Assembly (NCBI GenBank): GCA_964539395.1 | Contig: CAZIIU010000009.1 | Span: forward strand, 1 to 64,000 | Source of the DNA: M55B112 sp964539395 | GTDB taxonomy: Bacteria; Bacteroidota; Bacteroidia; Bacteroidales; GCA-2748055 | Direction: 5' to 3' | Length of the DNA: 64,000 nucleotides | Part shown: positions 25,808 to 34,940 of the stretch, piece by piece | Layout: every line of letters begins with the position of its first letter | Numbering within the stretch: position 1 is the first letter of the stretch | Translations under genes and position numbers: made by a program | Notes under the pieces: model-generated | Database searches by the model: none | What the model was told of the DNA's origin: nothing | What the model saw: only the letters and a program-made list of their open reading frames with translations

Positions 25808-27868
25808 TTACTGCAGCTTATTCAACGAAGAATCGGGGAGGTGATTTAACCAACGGAAATATACCGGATCATTTCCTGCAGGCCGTGTATATCGATGAAA
25901 GGGCTGAATGGCAGGCAATTCAGTCTCTACCACTTCCAAACCCTCCTTAAAATGATAATAATGCAGATCCCGGTTTTCATATCCGCCGGTTGGAGAAACC
26001 CGTTCGAACCTGTAGTTAAAAATCATATTCTCGACATGATGCTCTTCAAGCGACAAGATAAAACCGGGTCCATATTCATTAAGAGCTGAAAGAAAATACA
26101 TGCTGAGATCATAGCCTAATGCACCATAATTATAGCCCATTCTTGTGAAGCTCCCGGGTTCCTTGATATAATTTGATCTGAATTCCCTGAGAAAAGCCTT
26201 ATAGCCGGGATCTTTATAATCATACCAATGGGTATGAGACATCTTGAGATTCAAAGCATGTATGTAGGCAATTTCAATATTCTTAAAACCTGCCCAATAT
26301 GGGGACCCAAACAGTTCAATATCGTAGTTATTAAGCTCATAGAACAGTTTACTGGTGACCATACTGGCAAACGCTTCGTCTACTGTGGGAAGAATGATCA
26401 GGTTTTTCATCTCCTTATTAAGTGAATGTACCAAACCCTCCGTATTACCATTTTGGATAACAACCTCTTTGAAAAACACAGTCTGTACATCTGCATATCT
26501 CTCCAGCTCTTCGAATAGCACCTTTTTATAATATGCAATTCTTTCAATGTTGGATGAATCACCCTCATGCACCATTACAAGGTTACAATCGTATAGTCTG
26601 CCAATATATGCAGCATTATTTTTGTATTCAGTGGTAAATAGAGGGGTTGCCTGAAAAAGGTATGGATGATTATGCAAAAGTGTGTCGTCTGAATAAAAAG
26701 GTGATACGACCGGGATTTTGTGTATACGGGAATAATCCAGAACAAGCTCCAGGTTGAAATTGAAAAACGGTCCTATGACCAGGTCTGTTTCCGAGAATCC
26801 TGGTTCAGCAAGTATTTCACGTGTTCTGTGCATGCTTCCCTTTGTGTCATAGACCCTTATATCTACCCGCATACCAGAATCCGTCAAAATATCCAGGGCG
26901 ATCAGGCTCCCTTCCAGGAACTCCAGCAAATTCACAGATCTGGGCTTTTCACGCTCTATTTTATTTTCCTCCGTGATGCGCTCTCTTCGAATACTTGATT
27001 TCACATCTTTCAGCAATGAATCCAGCGGCTCCGGTTCGGAATATTTAAAGGGGATCAGGTAAGCAATCCTGTAGACTCTCCCGGGAATAAAATCAACCTC
27101 TCTTAGTTCATCGTAGGTGTAAGCTTGTTCGTAGATTGTAGAGTCTTCATCCAAAACTACCACGGTATCTTCGAAAACCGGTTCACTTGAAAAAATCTCT
27201 TCAACAGTTGTGGCAGGTTGCGGAATCCTCAGGACATCACCGCTTCTCGGGCCTCCCCAGCCCAGTTCAGCATTCGAAGATCTGATTTCCCTCACACTCA
27301 CTCCATAATAACGTGCAATGGAATAGAGGGTCTCACCCTTCTTTACTTTATGAAAGATATAACCTTCTTCATCGAACGAAAGTCTGTTCCGTGGCTCCTC
27401 CTCAGAAGGCAGGATTATCTCATAGCCTACCGGTATATCATTTATATCCAGTCCGGGATTCAACCTGGTAATTTCTTCCAGGCTATATCCATACTTTTTC
27501 GAAATTGAATACAACGTTTCCCCTTCCCTGAGGGTATGGCGATTTTTGTCTGAAAGAATCTTCCCGGTATCAATGTCAAATGCCGATGCCGGGTCAGAGG
27601 GTATCTTAAGAACCTGTCCGATTGTCAGATCGGCCGTGGTACCCGGATTTTCGATCATGATCTCCTTTTCCGACACATTATAGGCCCTGGCAATAGAATA
27701 GAGCGTTTGTCGGGCTTTAACGACATGTATATAGTAAATCTTACCCTCCAGGATCACCTTATTGTCGGAGCGGGTTACCTTAACAGGCTCCTGTGCAATT
27801 AGCGCAGCAGAAAGGAGGATAAGAAAGGTGGTTATTGCCGCAGAACGCTTTTTATATAATGCCATCAT
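25808..27868 (-). CDS. Triple-LysM protein fused to a periplasmic-binding (PBP1-like) domain
   Basis: A signal peptide (about residues 1-25) is followed by three LysM repeats, at about 48-90, 111-154 and 173-216. Each has the ETLYSI or QTLYSIA core and ends in an IP or LP motif; LysM binds peptidoglycan. From about residue 260 to the end is a type 1 periplasmic-binding fold (for example YRIAYLIPFKYSEPEPLDSL, then ETDLVIGPFFNFNLELVL and NLVMVHEGDSSNIERIAYYK) similar to leucine/amide-binding proteins. The domain pair recurs in Bacteroidota, but its role is unclear. It might sense a wall-derived ligand. It lies 27 bases after purC and has 686 residues. Confidence 0.85.
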   Translation of the reverse strand: MMALYKKRSAAITTFLILLSAALIAQEPVKVTRSDNKVILEGKIYYIHVVKARQTLYSIARAYNVSEKEIMIENPGTTADLTIGQVLKIPSDPASAFDIDTGKILSDKNRHTLREGETLYSISKKYGYSLEEITRLNPGLDINDIPVGYEIILPSEEEPRNRLSFDEEGYIFHKVKKGETLYSIARYYGVSVREIRSSNAELGWGGPRSGDVLRIPQPATTVEEIFSSEPVFEDTVVVLDEDSTIYEQAYTYDELREVDFIPGRVYRIAYLIPFKYSEPEPLDSLLKDVKSSIRRERITEENKIEREKPRSVNLLEFLEGSLIALDILTDSGMRVDIRVYDTKGSMHRTREILAEPGFSETDLVIGPFFNFNLELVLDYSRIHKIPVVSPFYSDDTLLHNHPYLFQATPLFTTEYKNNAAYIGRLYDCNLVMVHEGDSSNIERIAYYKKVLFEELERYADVQTVFFKEVVIQNGNTEGLVHSLNKEMKNLIILPTVDEAFASMVTSKLFYELNNYDIELFGSPYWAGFKNIEIAYIHALNLKMSHTHWYDYKDPGYKAFLREFRSNYIKEPGSFTRMGYNYGALGYDLSMYFLSALNEYGPGFILSLEEHHVENMIFNYRFERVSPTGGYENRDLHYYHFKEGLEVVETELPAIQPFHRYTRPAGNDPVYFRWLNHLPDSSLNKLQ

Positions 27869-27895
27869 AAGAATAACGAAAAATAGCGCTCCAAA

Positions 27896-28837
27896 TTATT
27901 GATTAAGAAATTCCTTCACGTTTTTTAAAATGCGCTCCTCTATGGCTGTTGTATCACTCTTAATGAATTTTTCACCTGTAATACTTTCATAAAGTTCTAT
28001 ATAACGCTCAGACACCTCATGCACAAACTCATCCGGCATCACTGGCATTTCCTGTCCTGCCTTACCCTGAAAGCCATTCGATATAAGCCACTGCCTGACA
28101 AATTCCTTTGATAGCTGCTTCTGCTGTTCCGACCTTTCCTGTCGTTCCTCATAACCTTCAGCATAAAAGTATCGGGATGAGTCGGGTGTATGAATCTCAT
28201 CGATCAGGATAATCTTACCATCCTTCTTGCCAAATTCATACTTTGTATCAACAAGAATAAGCCCCATTTTTGCTGCCATCTCGGTACCCCTCTGAAATAG
28301 TTTGCGGGTATAGTCCTCAAGTTGGATGTAATCCTCTTCAGAAACCAACTTCTGAGCAATAATCTCTTCACGGGATATATCCTCATCATGTCCCTCTTCG
28401 GCTTTTGTGGTTGGAGTAATCAGTGGCTCAGGAAACTTGTCGTGTTCGCGTAATCCCTCTGGCATCGGAACACCGCATAAAGATCTTTTTCCGTCACGGT
28501 ACTCCCGCCAGGCGTGTCCGGTAAGGTATCCTCTTATTACCATTTCTACTTTGAACGGTTCTGCATAATGACCGACTGTGACATTTGGATCGGGAGAACT
28601 CACTTTCCAGTTTGGCACCAGGTCGGAGGTAGCATTCAGGAATTTAACAGCAATCTGATTCAGTACCTGTCCCTTGTATGGAATACCTTTGGGCAGCACA
28701 ACATCAAATGCTGAAATCCTGTCGGTTACAACCATAACCAGTTTTTCATCATCAATATTATATACATCACGTACCTTACCGTGATACACATTTTTTTGTC
28801 CCGGGAAGTTAAAACTTGTTCCTTTTAATGCTCTCAT
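27896..28837 (-). CDS. purC: Phosphoribosylaminoimidazole-succinocarboxamide synthase
   Basis: Purine pathway enzyme that joins CAIR and aspartate with ATP to give SAICAR. At 313 residues it belongs to the longer, eukaryote-like SAICAR synthetase subgroup. Motifs seen are FPGQKNVYHGKVRDVYNI, VVTDRISAFDVVLPKGIPYKG, EMVIRGYLTGHAWREY, LVDTKYEFGKKDGKIILIDE and HTPDSSRYF. It sits 44 bases downstream of phoH and 27 bases upstream of the LysM gene, so it is probably co-transcribed with both. Confidence 0.97.
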   Translation of the reverse strand: MRALKGTSFNFPGQKNVYHGKVRDVYNIDDEKLVMVVTDRISAFDVVLPKGIPYKGQVLNQIAVKFLNATSDLVPNWKVSSPDPNVTVGHYAEPFKVEMVIRGYLTGHAWREYRDGKRSLCGVPMPEGLREHDKFPEPLITPTTKAEEGHDEDISREEIIAQKLVSEEDYIQLEDYTRKLFQRGTEMAAKMGLILVDTKYEFGKKDGKIILIDEIHTPDSSRYFYAEGYEERQERSEQQKQLSKEFVRQWLISNGFQGKAGQEMPVMPDEFVHEVSERYIELYESITGEKFIKSDTTAIEERILKNVKEFLNQ

Positions 28838-28881
28838 CTTTATCTGTTTTAAATTACAATAGCTGAATACGGATTCGTGAA

Positions 28882-29835
28882 TTATTTGATTTCATCTTTT
28901 TTGTTATAAGCCTTCACAATTTCTTTTACGAGCCTGTGCCTGATAATGTCCCTCTCATCGAACATGATCAGGCTGATACCCTCTATCTCTTTAAGTATCT
29001 GCATACCCTCGATAAGACCCGATTTCGTATTTCCCGGGAGATCCACTTGTGTAATATCTCCTGTAACGATAAATTTTGCATCTGGTCCCATTCTTGTTAG
29101 AAACATTCTAAACTGACTGGAGGTTGTGTTCTGGGCCTCATCCAGTATAACAAAAGCTTTATCAAGCGTTCTTCCCCTCATATAGGCCAGGGGCGCAATC
29201 TGTATCACCTGGTCCTCCATGAACTGCATCAGCTTTTTTGCGGGAATCATATCACGCAGTGCATCAAATAATGGCTGAAGGTACGGATCAAGTTTCTGTG
29301 CATAGTCGCCTGGCAGGTAGCCCAGTTTTTCCCCTGCCTCCACAGCAGGTCGTGTAAGAATAATCCTTTTAACCTTCCTGTTTTTCAGCGCACGAACAGC
29401 CAGTGCAATTGCAGTATAGGTTTTACCTGTTCCTGCCGGACCTATCGCAATTACAAGGTCGTTCTTCTCCGATTGGCCCACCAATTCCTTTTGATGAATG
29501 GTAAGCGCCCTGATCGGCTTTGACTTCTCTCCGTGAAGTATTACCTCCTCCGTAGGACCAGGAGAGGCAATCTTATATGCCGCATCACCTTCAAGTATCT
29601 CATTGAAGTCATCCATAGTAAGGCGGTTAAACTTAAGGATAAACCTTACCAGCAATTCGACCTTCTCTTCCAGCTGTTCAATACGGGAAAGATCACCCTC
29701 CACTTTGAGTTCATTTCCTCTTGAGATAATCTTCAGATCATTAAAATAGGATTTCAATCTGTTGAAACGAACGTTATTGACTCCAAAGAAATCGATTGGA
29801 TCCACCCTTTCCAAATAGATCAGCTTTTGCGCCAT
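28882..29835 (-). CDS. phoH: PhoH family ATPase
   Basis: A cytoplasmic P-loop ATPase of the PhoH/PhoL group, linked in other bacteria to RNA metabolism and stress. Walker A GPAGTGKT is at residues 132-139. Walker B and the following helicase-like segment read AFVILDEAQNTT, with FIVTGDITQVDLP after it. The N-terminal 90 residues are the short KH-like region common to PhoL proteins. Total length is 317 residues. It heads a minus-strand run ahead of purC and is divergent from the SAM hydrolase gene across 86 bases. Confidence 0.92.
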   Translation of the reverse strand: MAQKLIYLERVDPIDFFGVNNVRFNRLKSYFNDLKIISRGNELKVEGDLSRIEQLEEKVELLVRFILKFNRLTMDDFNEILEGDAAYKIASPGPTEEVILHGEKSKPIRALTIHQKELVGQSEKNDLVIAIGPAGTGKTYTAIALAVRALKNRKVKRIILTRPAVEAGEKLGYLPGDYAQKLDPYLQPLFDALRDMIPAKKLMQFMEDQVIQIAPLAYMRGRTLDKAFVILDEAQNTTSSQFRMFLTRMGPDAKFIVTGDITQVDLPGNTKSGLIEGMQILKEIEGISLIMFDERDIIRHRLVKEIVKAYNKKDEIK

Positions 29836-29921
29836 AAATTAATTTATAATCACTACTTTTGGTCATGACAAAATAAGCTGTTTTTTTTTACATTCCAATA
29901 GAAAATCCTGCTACTGTTCAG

Positions 29922-30716
29922 ATGCGAGTTGTTACGTTGACCACGGATTGGAAGAAGGACGACTTTTATACCGGAGCCATAAAGGGATTCATTTTGTCAT
30001 CTTGTGAACTTGCCAGGATCATTACCATCAGCAACCAGATTAAAACCTTTGGTGTTGCAGAAGCTGCGTTTGTAGTCCGAAACAGCTATCGCCATTTTCC
30101 CTTAGGCACAATTCATATCATTACGGTTGGATCGGATGTTGAGCCAGGCGGAGACATGCTGGCAGCAAAATCAGACGGTCATTTTTTTCTGACAGCCGAT
30201 AATGGCATTCTCGGCCTGCTTGGCGATCCCGTTAACATAGAAGTGGTCAGACTTAACCCGGCCGGCACAGATGATTCAAAGAGTTTCCAGTCCCTAAGCT
30301 GTTTCAGTAAAGCTGCATGCCGGCTCATCAAAGGTGAGGAAATTGGTGCACTTGGTGAAACTTATGTGGATTACAGGAAGCAGATTCCGCTAAGGGCCAC
30401 CCTGGAAAATAATACGATTACAGGGGCCGTAATATATCTTGACTCCTATGGTAACGCGATAACCAACATATCGGCAGAACTCTTTGGCCGCATTGGAAAT
30501 AACAGGCCGTTTACGATATATGTACAAAGCAAACATTACAGAATCAATAAATTGAATTCTTATTACTCGGAAACCAGTGCCGGAGACCTGCTTGCTTTGT
30601 TTAATTCCGTTAATTTACTTGAAATTGCCATCAGGAACGGATCGGCAAAAGAGCTGCTAAATTTGAACACCGATTCTACAGTAAGGGTAGAATTTAAAAC
30701 TGAAGGAAATGAGTAA
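29922..30716 (+). CDS. SAM hydrolase / S-adenosylmethionine hydroxide adenosyltransferase (DUF62)
   Basis: Members split S-adenosylmethionine into adenosine and methionine using activated water. At 264 residues it shows the family start VVTLTTDWKKDDFYTGAIKG, the internal HIITVGSDVEPGGDMLAAKSDGHFFLTADNGILG, and the C-terminal AVIYLDSYGNAITNIS. Function is assigned by family. It overlaps mazG by eight bases, so the two are translationally linked. It may tune the SAM level that the riboswitch in this window reads, but that is inference. Confidence 0.85.
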   Translation: MRVVTLTTDWKKDDFYTGAIKGFILSSCELARIITISNQIKTFGVAEAAFVVRNSYRHFPLGTIHIITVGSDVEPGGDMLAAKSDGHFFLTADNGILGLLGDPVNIEVVRLNPAGTDDSKSFQSLSCFSKAACRLIKGEEIGALGETYVDYRKQIPLRATLENNTITGAVIYLDSYGNAITNISAELFGRIGNNRPFTIYVQSKHYRINKLNSYYSETSAGDLLALFNSVNLLEIAIRNGSAKELLNLNTDSTVRVEFKTEGNE

Positions 30717-31494
30717 CAGAAAGGAGAAACTGGAGGCGTTCGGAAGAATACTGGACATCATGGATGAACTGCGAGAAAAATGTCCGTGGGACCGTGAACA
30801 AACCATGGAATCATTGCGTAATCTTACCATTGAGGAAACATATGAACTAGCTGATGCTATTATCGAACAGGATATGGATGAGATTCGGACTGAGCTGGGA
30901 GATTTACTGCTGCATATCGTCTTTTACTCCAAAATAGGTGAAGAACAACAAACCTTTGACATAACGGATGTGATCAACACGGTAAATGCAAAGCTTGTAT
31001 ACAGGCACCCGCACGTATTCGGTGAGAGAAAGGTTTCGGGGAGCCGCGAAGTAGTTAATAACTGGGAAGAGCTGAAGATGAAAGAGAACAATGGCAGCAA
31101 AAGGGTTCTTGGTGGTGTTCCACGTTCTCTTCCCGCCCTGATCAAAGCCCACAGGATACAGGATAAGGCCAGGGCGGTGGGATTCGACTGGGCCGATCCA
31201 CATGATATTTGGGACAAGGTGGAAGAAGAGGTTGCAGAGGTCAGGGGGGAAATCAAATCAGGCAACAGGGAGTGCATTGAACGGGAGTTCGGAGACCTCC
31301 TTTTTTCAATTGTCAATGCTGCCAGGCTATTCGATGTTGAGCCTGAAACCGCACTTGAGCGTACAAATAAGAAATTTATCAGCCGGTTTAACTATATAGA
31401 GGAACATGCCAGATCAAATAGCCGTTCAATCAACGATCTCTCAACAGGAGAGATGGAAGATTTATGGACAGAAGCAAAGCGGTCGGGGAAATAA
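30709..31494 (+). CDS. mazG: Nucleoside triphosphate pyrophosphohydrolase MazG
   Basis: Hydrolyses NTPs and dNTPs to monophosphates, removing damaged nucleotides. At 261 residues it has two MazG repeats. The first carries LREKCPWDREQTMESLRNLTIEETYELADAI with the metal-binding EE pair, then the helix-loop ELGDLLLHIVFYSKIGEE. The second carries KVEEEVAEVRGEIKSG with EREFGDLLFSIVNAAR. The start overlaps the end of the SAM hydrolase gene by eight bases. A 32-base repeat follows its stop. Confidence 0.95.
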   Translation: MSNRKEKLEAFGRILDIMDELREKCPWDREQTMESLRNLTIEETYELADAIIEQDMDEIRTELGDLLLHIVFYSKIGEEQQTFDITDVINTVNAKLVYRHPHVFGERKVSGSREVVNNWEELKMKENNGSKRVLGGVPRSLPALIKAHRIQDKARAVGFDWADPHDIWDKVEEEVAEVRGEIKSGNRECIEREFGDLLFSIVNAARLFDVEPETALERTNKKFISRFNYIEEHARSNSRSINDLSTGEMEDLWTEAKRSGK

Positions 31495-31499
31495 AGATC

Positions 31500-31531
31500 C
31501 CTACTGTCAGATCAGGTCCTGACTATTACAG
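31500..31531. repeat. 32-base repeat, copy 1
   Basis: Starts CCTACTGTCAGATCAGGTCC and ends ACTATTACAG. It matches 36569-36600 at 30 of 32 positions. It occupies almost the whole gap between the convergent mazG and DUF5606 genes. Inside it GTCAG and CTGAC can pair, and TCAGGTCCTGA is palindromic in this copy only. Confidence 0.7.
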
Positions 31532-31532
31532 A

Positions 31533-32021
31533 TTAATTATTAACCCGGTTTCCGGTTTTTCCTTCCATCTGCTCTTTACCCACATCTGTGTCCGAATCAT
31601 CCCCTTGTTCATCTTTTTCCTCTTTATCAACTACTTCAAGTAATTGTTGTTCATGCAGGAGATTGTACCAGGTAATAACTTTTTTGATATCCGACACGTA
31701 TACGCGTTCGGGGTCATAGCCGGGAAAGATTTCAGCGAAATATGCCTTCAACTCCTCGTTCCCTGATTTTGGACTGATTGCTGGTCCCCCATTCTCCTTT
31801 TCATAAATCTTCATCATCACATCTGCCAGCGAAACATCCTCCTCTTCTCCAAAAATAGAGATCTCTTCCAGTGCACTTACCCTTGCTGTAGATGGTGCAA
31901 TTGTTCTTTTGTTGTCGGTTAACGATTCAACCACTACACCATTCCTGGCCTGTGCGAGAAATCTGAACAGACCTCCCTTCCCTGAAATTGCCATCAGGTC
32001 TTTTACTTTAATTGTCTTCAC
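31533..32021 (-). CDS. DUF5606 domain protein
   Basis: A 162-residue cytoplasmic protein restricted to Bacteroidota. The conserved N-terminal half reads KVKDLMAISGKGGLFRFLAQ, then NGVVVESLTDNKRTIAPSTARVSALEEI. A helical segment and an acidic tail follow. Function unknown; the N-terminal fold resembles small RNA- or nucleic-acid-binding beta domains, but that is a guess. It is last in the nusB-to-DUF5606 run, 36 bases after the DnaJ-like gene. Confidence 0.8.
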   Translation of the reverse strand: MKTIKVKDLMAISGKGGLFRFLAQARNGVVVESLTDNKRTIAPSTARVSALEEISIFGEEEDVSLADVMMKIYEKENGGPAISPKSGNEELKAYFAEIFPGYDPERVYVSDIKKVITWYNLLHEQQLLEVVDKEEKDEQGDDSDTDVGKEQMEGKTGNRVNN

Positions 32022-32057
32022 ATGAACTGCTTTTAGAAATCATGGTAATATCAGGTT

Positions 32058-32792
32058 TTAATTGATACCGCGTGTCTTTTTAATACTGTCGTATGCATTT
32101 TTTACTTTTCGAAACTTTTCATGAGCAACCTTCTTGAAATCCTCACCCAGGTGTGCAACTTTGTCAGGATGATACTTCATTGCCATTCTCCTGTATGCCT
32201 TTTTAATCTCTTCATCAGAAGCAGTTGGATCGATCTCAAGTATTTTATATGCAGCATCTGATGCGCTGATGAACATAGCCTGGATACTATCCAGGTCGGA
32301 TGCTGTGATTTTCATAAAACCCGCGATCTGCCTGATCATTTTCTGCTCAGCCTCTGTTACCCCTGAATCTGCAGATGCAATGCCAAAAAGGAAATGTATC
32401 ATTTCGAGCCGATAGGAGTAATCCAGCCGCTGGTTCAATTGTGCAGTCACATCACGAACCGGGATCTCCTGTTTAAGAATATCCTTCAGCATAACGATTG
32501 CTTCCTGGGCGGTATCATTTCCAAACCTGGAAACAAAATATCTTTTTACATACTCGAGTTCACTTTTCATTACACGTCCGTCTGCCTTCATCACTGCAGC
32601 AACCAAAACCAGAAGGGATGCGGCATAGTCGCCTCTGCGGGTTCGGGTTGTTGACTGATAAATCCGGCCCCGGGGCTCCGAAATGGTTGAACCATCAAAC
32701 ATGGAACCCAGTGCCAATCCAAGGATTCCTCCAATCGGACCGCCAACAGCCCATCCCAGTCCGAGACCTACCCATTTACCAAATTTCGCCAT
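32058..32792 (-). CDS. TerB-DnaJ domain protein (DjlA-like)
   Basis: The N-terminal glycine-rich segment (residues 1-33, WVGLGLGWAVGGPIGGILGL) may insert in or touch the membrane. A TerB-like helical domain follows (about 55-165, with KADGRVMKSELEYVKRYF), and a C-terminal J domain (about 180-244) has the HPD triad at 208-210. This is the DjlA layout. It probably recruits and stimulates DnaK. At 244 residues it is complete. The gene starts three bases after coaE ends. Confidence 0.88.
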   Translation of the reverse strand: MAKFGKWVGLGLGWAVGGPIGGILGLALGSMFDGSTISEPRGRIYQSTTRTRRGDYAASLLVLVAAVMKADGRVMKSELEYVKRYFVSRFGNDTAQEAIVMLKDILKQEIPVRDVTAQLNQRLDYSYRLEMIHFLFGIASADSGVTEAEQKMIRQIAGFMKITASDLDSIQAMFISASDAAYKILEIDPTASDEEIKKAYRRMAMKYHPDKVAHLGEDFKKVAHEKFRKVKNAYDSIKKTRGIN

Positions 32793-32795
32793 CAG

Positions 32796-33389
32796 TCAAC
32801 TATTTACTTTACTAAAAGAATTATGCAAATCTACAATTTGCGGCAGAATCATACTACCAATCTCATTAATTATTACAAAATCGGCTCGTTTTTCCTTCTC
32901 AGCGTCATCCATCTGATTTACGACACGGGCCCTAACCATCTCCCCGGAAACATTATCACGCTCAATGACCCTTCCTATGCGGGTTTCAATATTTGCTTTT
33001 ACGAATACTATATGGTCCAACTCTCTGTCACCACCAGATTCAAACAGTATTGCAGCCTCCATAATTACATATGGCTGATTGGTATATTCGAGGGTCCATT
33101 TATTAAAGTCCTGTCGCACTACAGGATGAACTATCGAGTTCAGTCGTTGTAGTTTCTCCTTATCGGAGAAAACCACATGAGCAACATACTTGCTGTTTAA
33201 TCCCTCCCCGTTGTAAGCTTCAGACCCTAACAGGTTCTGAACCAGTCTTCTCACCTCAGGATCAGTATCCATAATCCTTCTTGCTTCTGAATCAGCATTA
33301 TAAACAGGTGTTCCCAGTTCCCTGAAAATACCAGATATATATGTTTTGCCACTACCGATTCCTCCTGTAAGACCAATTCTCAACATCAC
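32796..33389 (-). CDS. coaE: Dephospho-CoA kinase
   Basis: Catalyses the last step of coenzyme A synthesis, phosphorylating the ribose 3' hydroxyl of dephospho-CoA. P-loop GGIGSGKT is at residues 9-16, followed by PVYNADSEARRIMDTD (the catalytic Asp region) and HPVVRQDF. At 197 residues it has normal length. The start overlaps the end of the YbbR-like gene by four bases (ATGA type), so translation is coupled. It belongs to the nusB-yajC-ybbR-coaE cluster. Confidence 0.96.
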   Translation of the reverse strand: MMLRIGLTGGIGSGKTYISGIFRELGTPVYNADSEARRIMDTDPEVRRLVQNLLGSEAYNGEGLNSKYVAHVVFSDKEKLQRLNSIVHPVVRQDFNKWTLEYTNQPYVIMEAAILFESGGDRELDHIVFVKANIETRIGRVIERDNVSGEMVRARVVNQMDDAEKEKRADFVIINEIGSMILPQIVDLHNSFSKVNS

Positions 33390-34390
33390 TTTTCAGATAA
33401 CAGGTATTCAACATATCTCGGATAAAAGTCAGCAGACTTTAGCTCATCAGGTCTGGCTTTCATATGCACTTCCAGCCTTGACCTGTTTTCATTTACGTCA
33501 CTAAAGTTAACCTCAATTCTGAAAGCCTCCGGAACTACCCGGGCATAATCACTTAGCCCAACCATCCCTTTAACTGTAACCTGCTGTGGAAAAGTCTGCA
33601 TTCTGAGTGAATCTGGTAACCCGTTAATTTCTACCGGAATTCTGACCTTCACTTCAGTAAGTTTTTCGATTTTAATCACACAATTCACAACTCCTTTTTC
33701 ATAGTTCAACCTGGGATAATCTTTAATTTTGAGTGCGCCTGTATAATTTTTCTCGATCGTACCAAGTGTAAGCTTTTCAGTTTTTATGGAGCTTAGTGTA
33801 TCCAGAGAGATATCAGGGCCGGTAACGAAAATGGATTCAGGGCTGATCTCGACATTGTCGACCAGTGTAAAACCTTCTCCAATCTGATAATTGAGATCAG
33901 GTTCCAGCGGCAACCAGCGACTCACCTCATTCGCAAACTGAAATACGAGAGTATCAGGGAAAATCTCCAACAATTCTAACTCACCCGACAGTTGCCGCTC
34001 AACACGCTCCCTTGTATATCTTGTTAAAATATAGAACTTAGTTGTATCATGAGGTATGCGGTTCATCGCGAAGCCGGCAACCGGAAAGCTAATGGGAATC
34101 GGACGGTTTGAAAAATGGTAGCTTAACAGGGCATACCCGTGCCCGTTCACCTTCAACACAAGATGATCCGGAACCTCGCTGATCAATACTTTATCCTGAG
34201 GTAATTTACTGTATGTAACCGGGTATTTTATCTCGGTTGTGTAGTCTTTACTTAAAGCATTCAACAGCCAGATAATGATTGCAATCACCAGGAAAAAGGA
34301 GAATACCAACATCTTTCTCTTCCATTCAAGCTGGTTTCCTTCGGACATATCCGAAGGCCTGGGTCCTTTTCCTGTTTCATTTATTACCAT
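33386..34390 (-). CDS. YbbR-like domain protein
   Basis: The start at 34390 is the first ATG; the longer frame opens with TTG. A cytoplasmic stretch of about 25 residues and one membrane span (MLVFSFFLVIAIIIWLLNAL) are followed by a periplasmic region with YbbR-type beta repeats, for example YPVTYSKLPQDKVLISEVPDH and VRIPVEINGLPDSLRMQTFP. In firmicutes the YbbR protein CdaR modulates a diadenylate cyclase. Here no cyclase gene adjoins it, but a predicted c-di-AMP phosphodiesterase lies elsewhere in the window. Length 334 residues. Confidence 0.85.
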   Translation of the reverse strand: MVINETGKGPRPSDMSEGNQLEWKRKMLVFSFFLVIAIIIWLLNALSKDYTTEIKYPVTYSKLPQDKVLISEVPDHLVLKVNGHGYALLSYHFSNRPIPISFPVAGFAMNRIPHDTTKFYILTRYTRERVERQLSGELELLEIFPDTLVFQFANEVSRWLPLEPDLNYQIGEGFTLVDNVEISPESIFVTGPDISLDTLSSIKTEKLTLGTIEKNYTGALKIKDYPRLNYEKGVVNCVIKIEKLTEVKVRIPVEINGLPDSLRMQTFPQQVTVKGMVGLSDYARVVPEAFRIEVNFSDVNENRSRLEVHMKARPDELKSADFYPRYVEYLLSEK

Positions 34391-34465
34391 CTGACAGTAA
34401 AAATACAAAAAAAGAGTTCAGCCATAAATGATTCGGCTGAACTCTAAGCTATCTGAAACATTGTT

Positions 34466-34792
34466 TTACTTTTTCGCTTCAGCAGTTTCGGAGGCATCTT
34501 TAACAATCGCACTTTTGTCAACCTTGACAATTATGTTCTCAGCGATTTCCAGTATAACTGAAGTCTCCTTCACATCATTAATTTTACCATAGATTCCCCC
34601 GCTGGTAACCACTTTATCTCCCTTCTTCAGCGAATTCCTGTAATTGGTCATCTCCTTTTGCTTTTTAACCTGGGGCCTGATCATAAAAAAATAAAAGACC
34701 ACAATGATGAGCACAAGGAAAATCAGGGATTGCATCCCTGGTGATTTCGGGGATTCAGCCCCTGTCTGCAATAATACAAATAATAGATTCAT
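34466..34792 (-). CDS. yajC: Preprotein translocase subunit YajC
   Basis: Small membrane component associated with SecDF. At 108 residues it has one N-terminal transmembrane helix (MQSLIFLVLIIVVFYFFMIRPQ), then the family motif RPQVKKQKEMTNYRNSLKKG, and a basic and acidic C-terminal domain, GDKVVTSGGIYGKINDVKE. It lies between nusB and the YbbR-like gene on the same strand, the usual Bacteroidota order. Confidence 0.95.
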   Translation of the reverse strand: MNLLFVLLQTGAESPKSPGMQSLIFLVLIIVVFYFFMIRPQVKKQKEMTNYRNSLKKGDKVVTSGGIYGKINDVKETSVILEIAENIIVKVDKSAIVKDASETAEAKK

Positions 34793-34940
34793 AATAATAT
34801 AATTTCGGTTATTGATTCCTGTTATATATAGCCTTCAGCATAATTTCCTTTACCTGCTTATCAGCACATCCGGCAACGGGCGCGATTATCAGATTTAAAC
34901 CATATGTAATCCAATTTATCAATTGAGCTTCAAAGATAGT

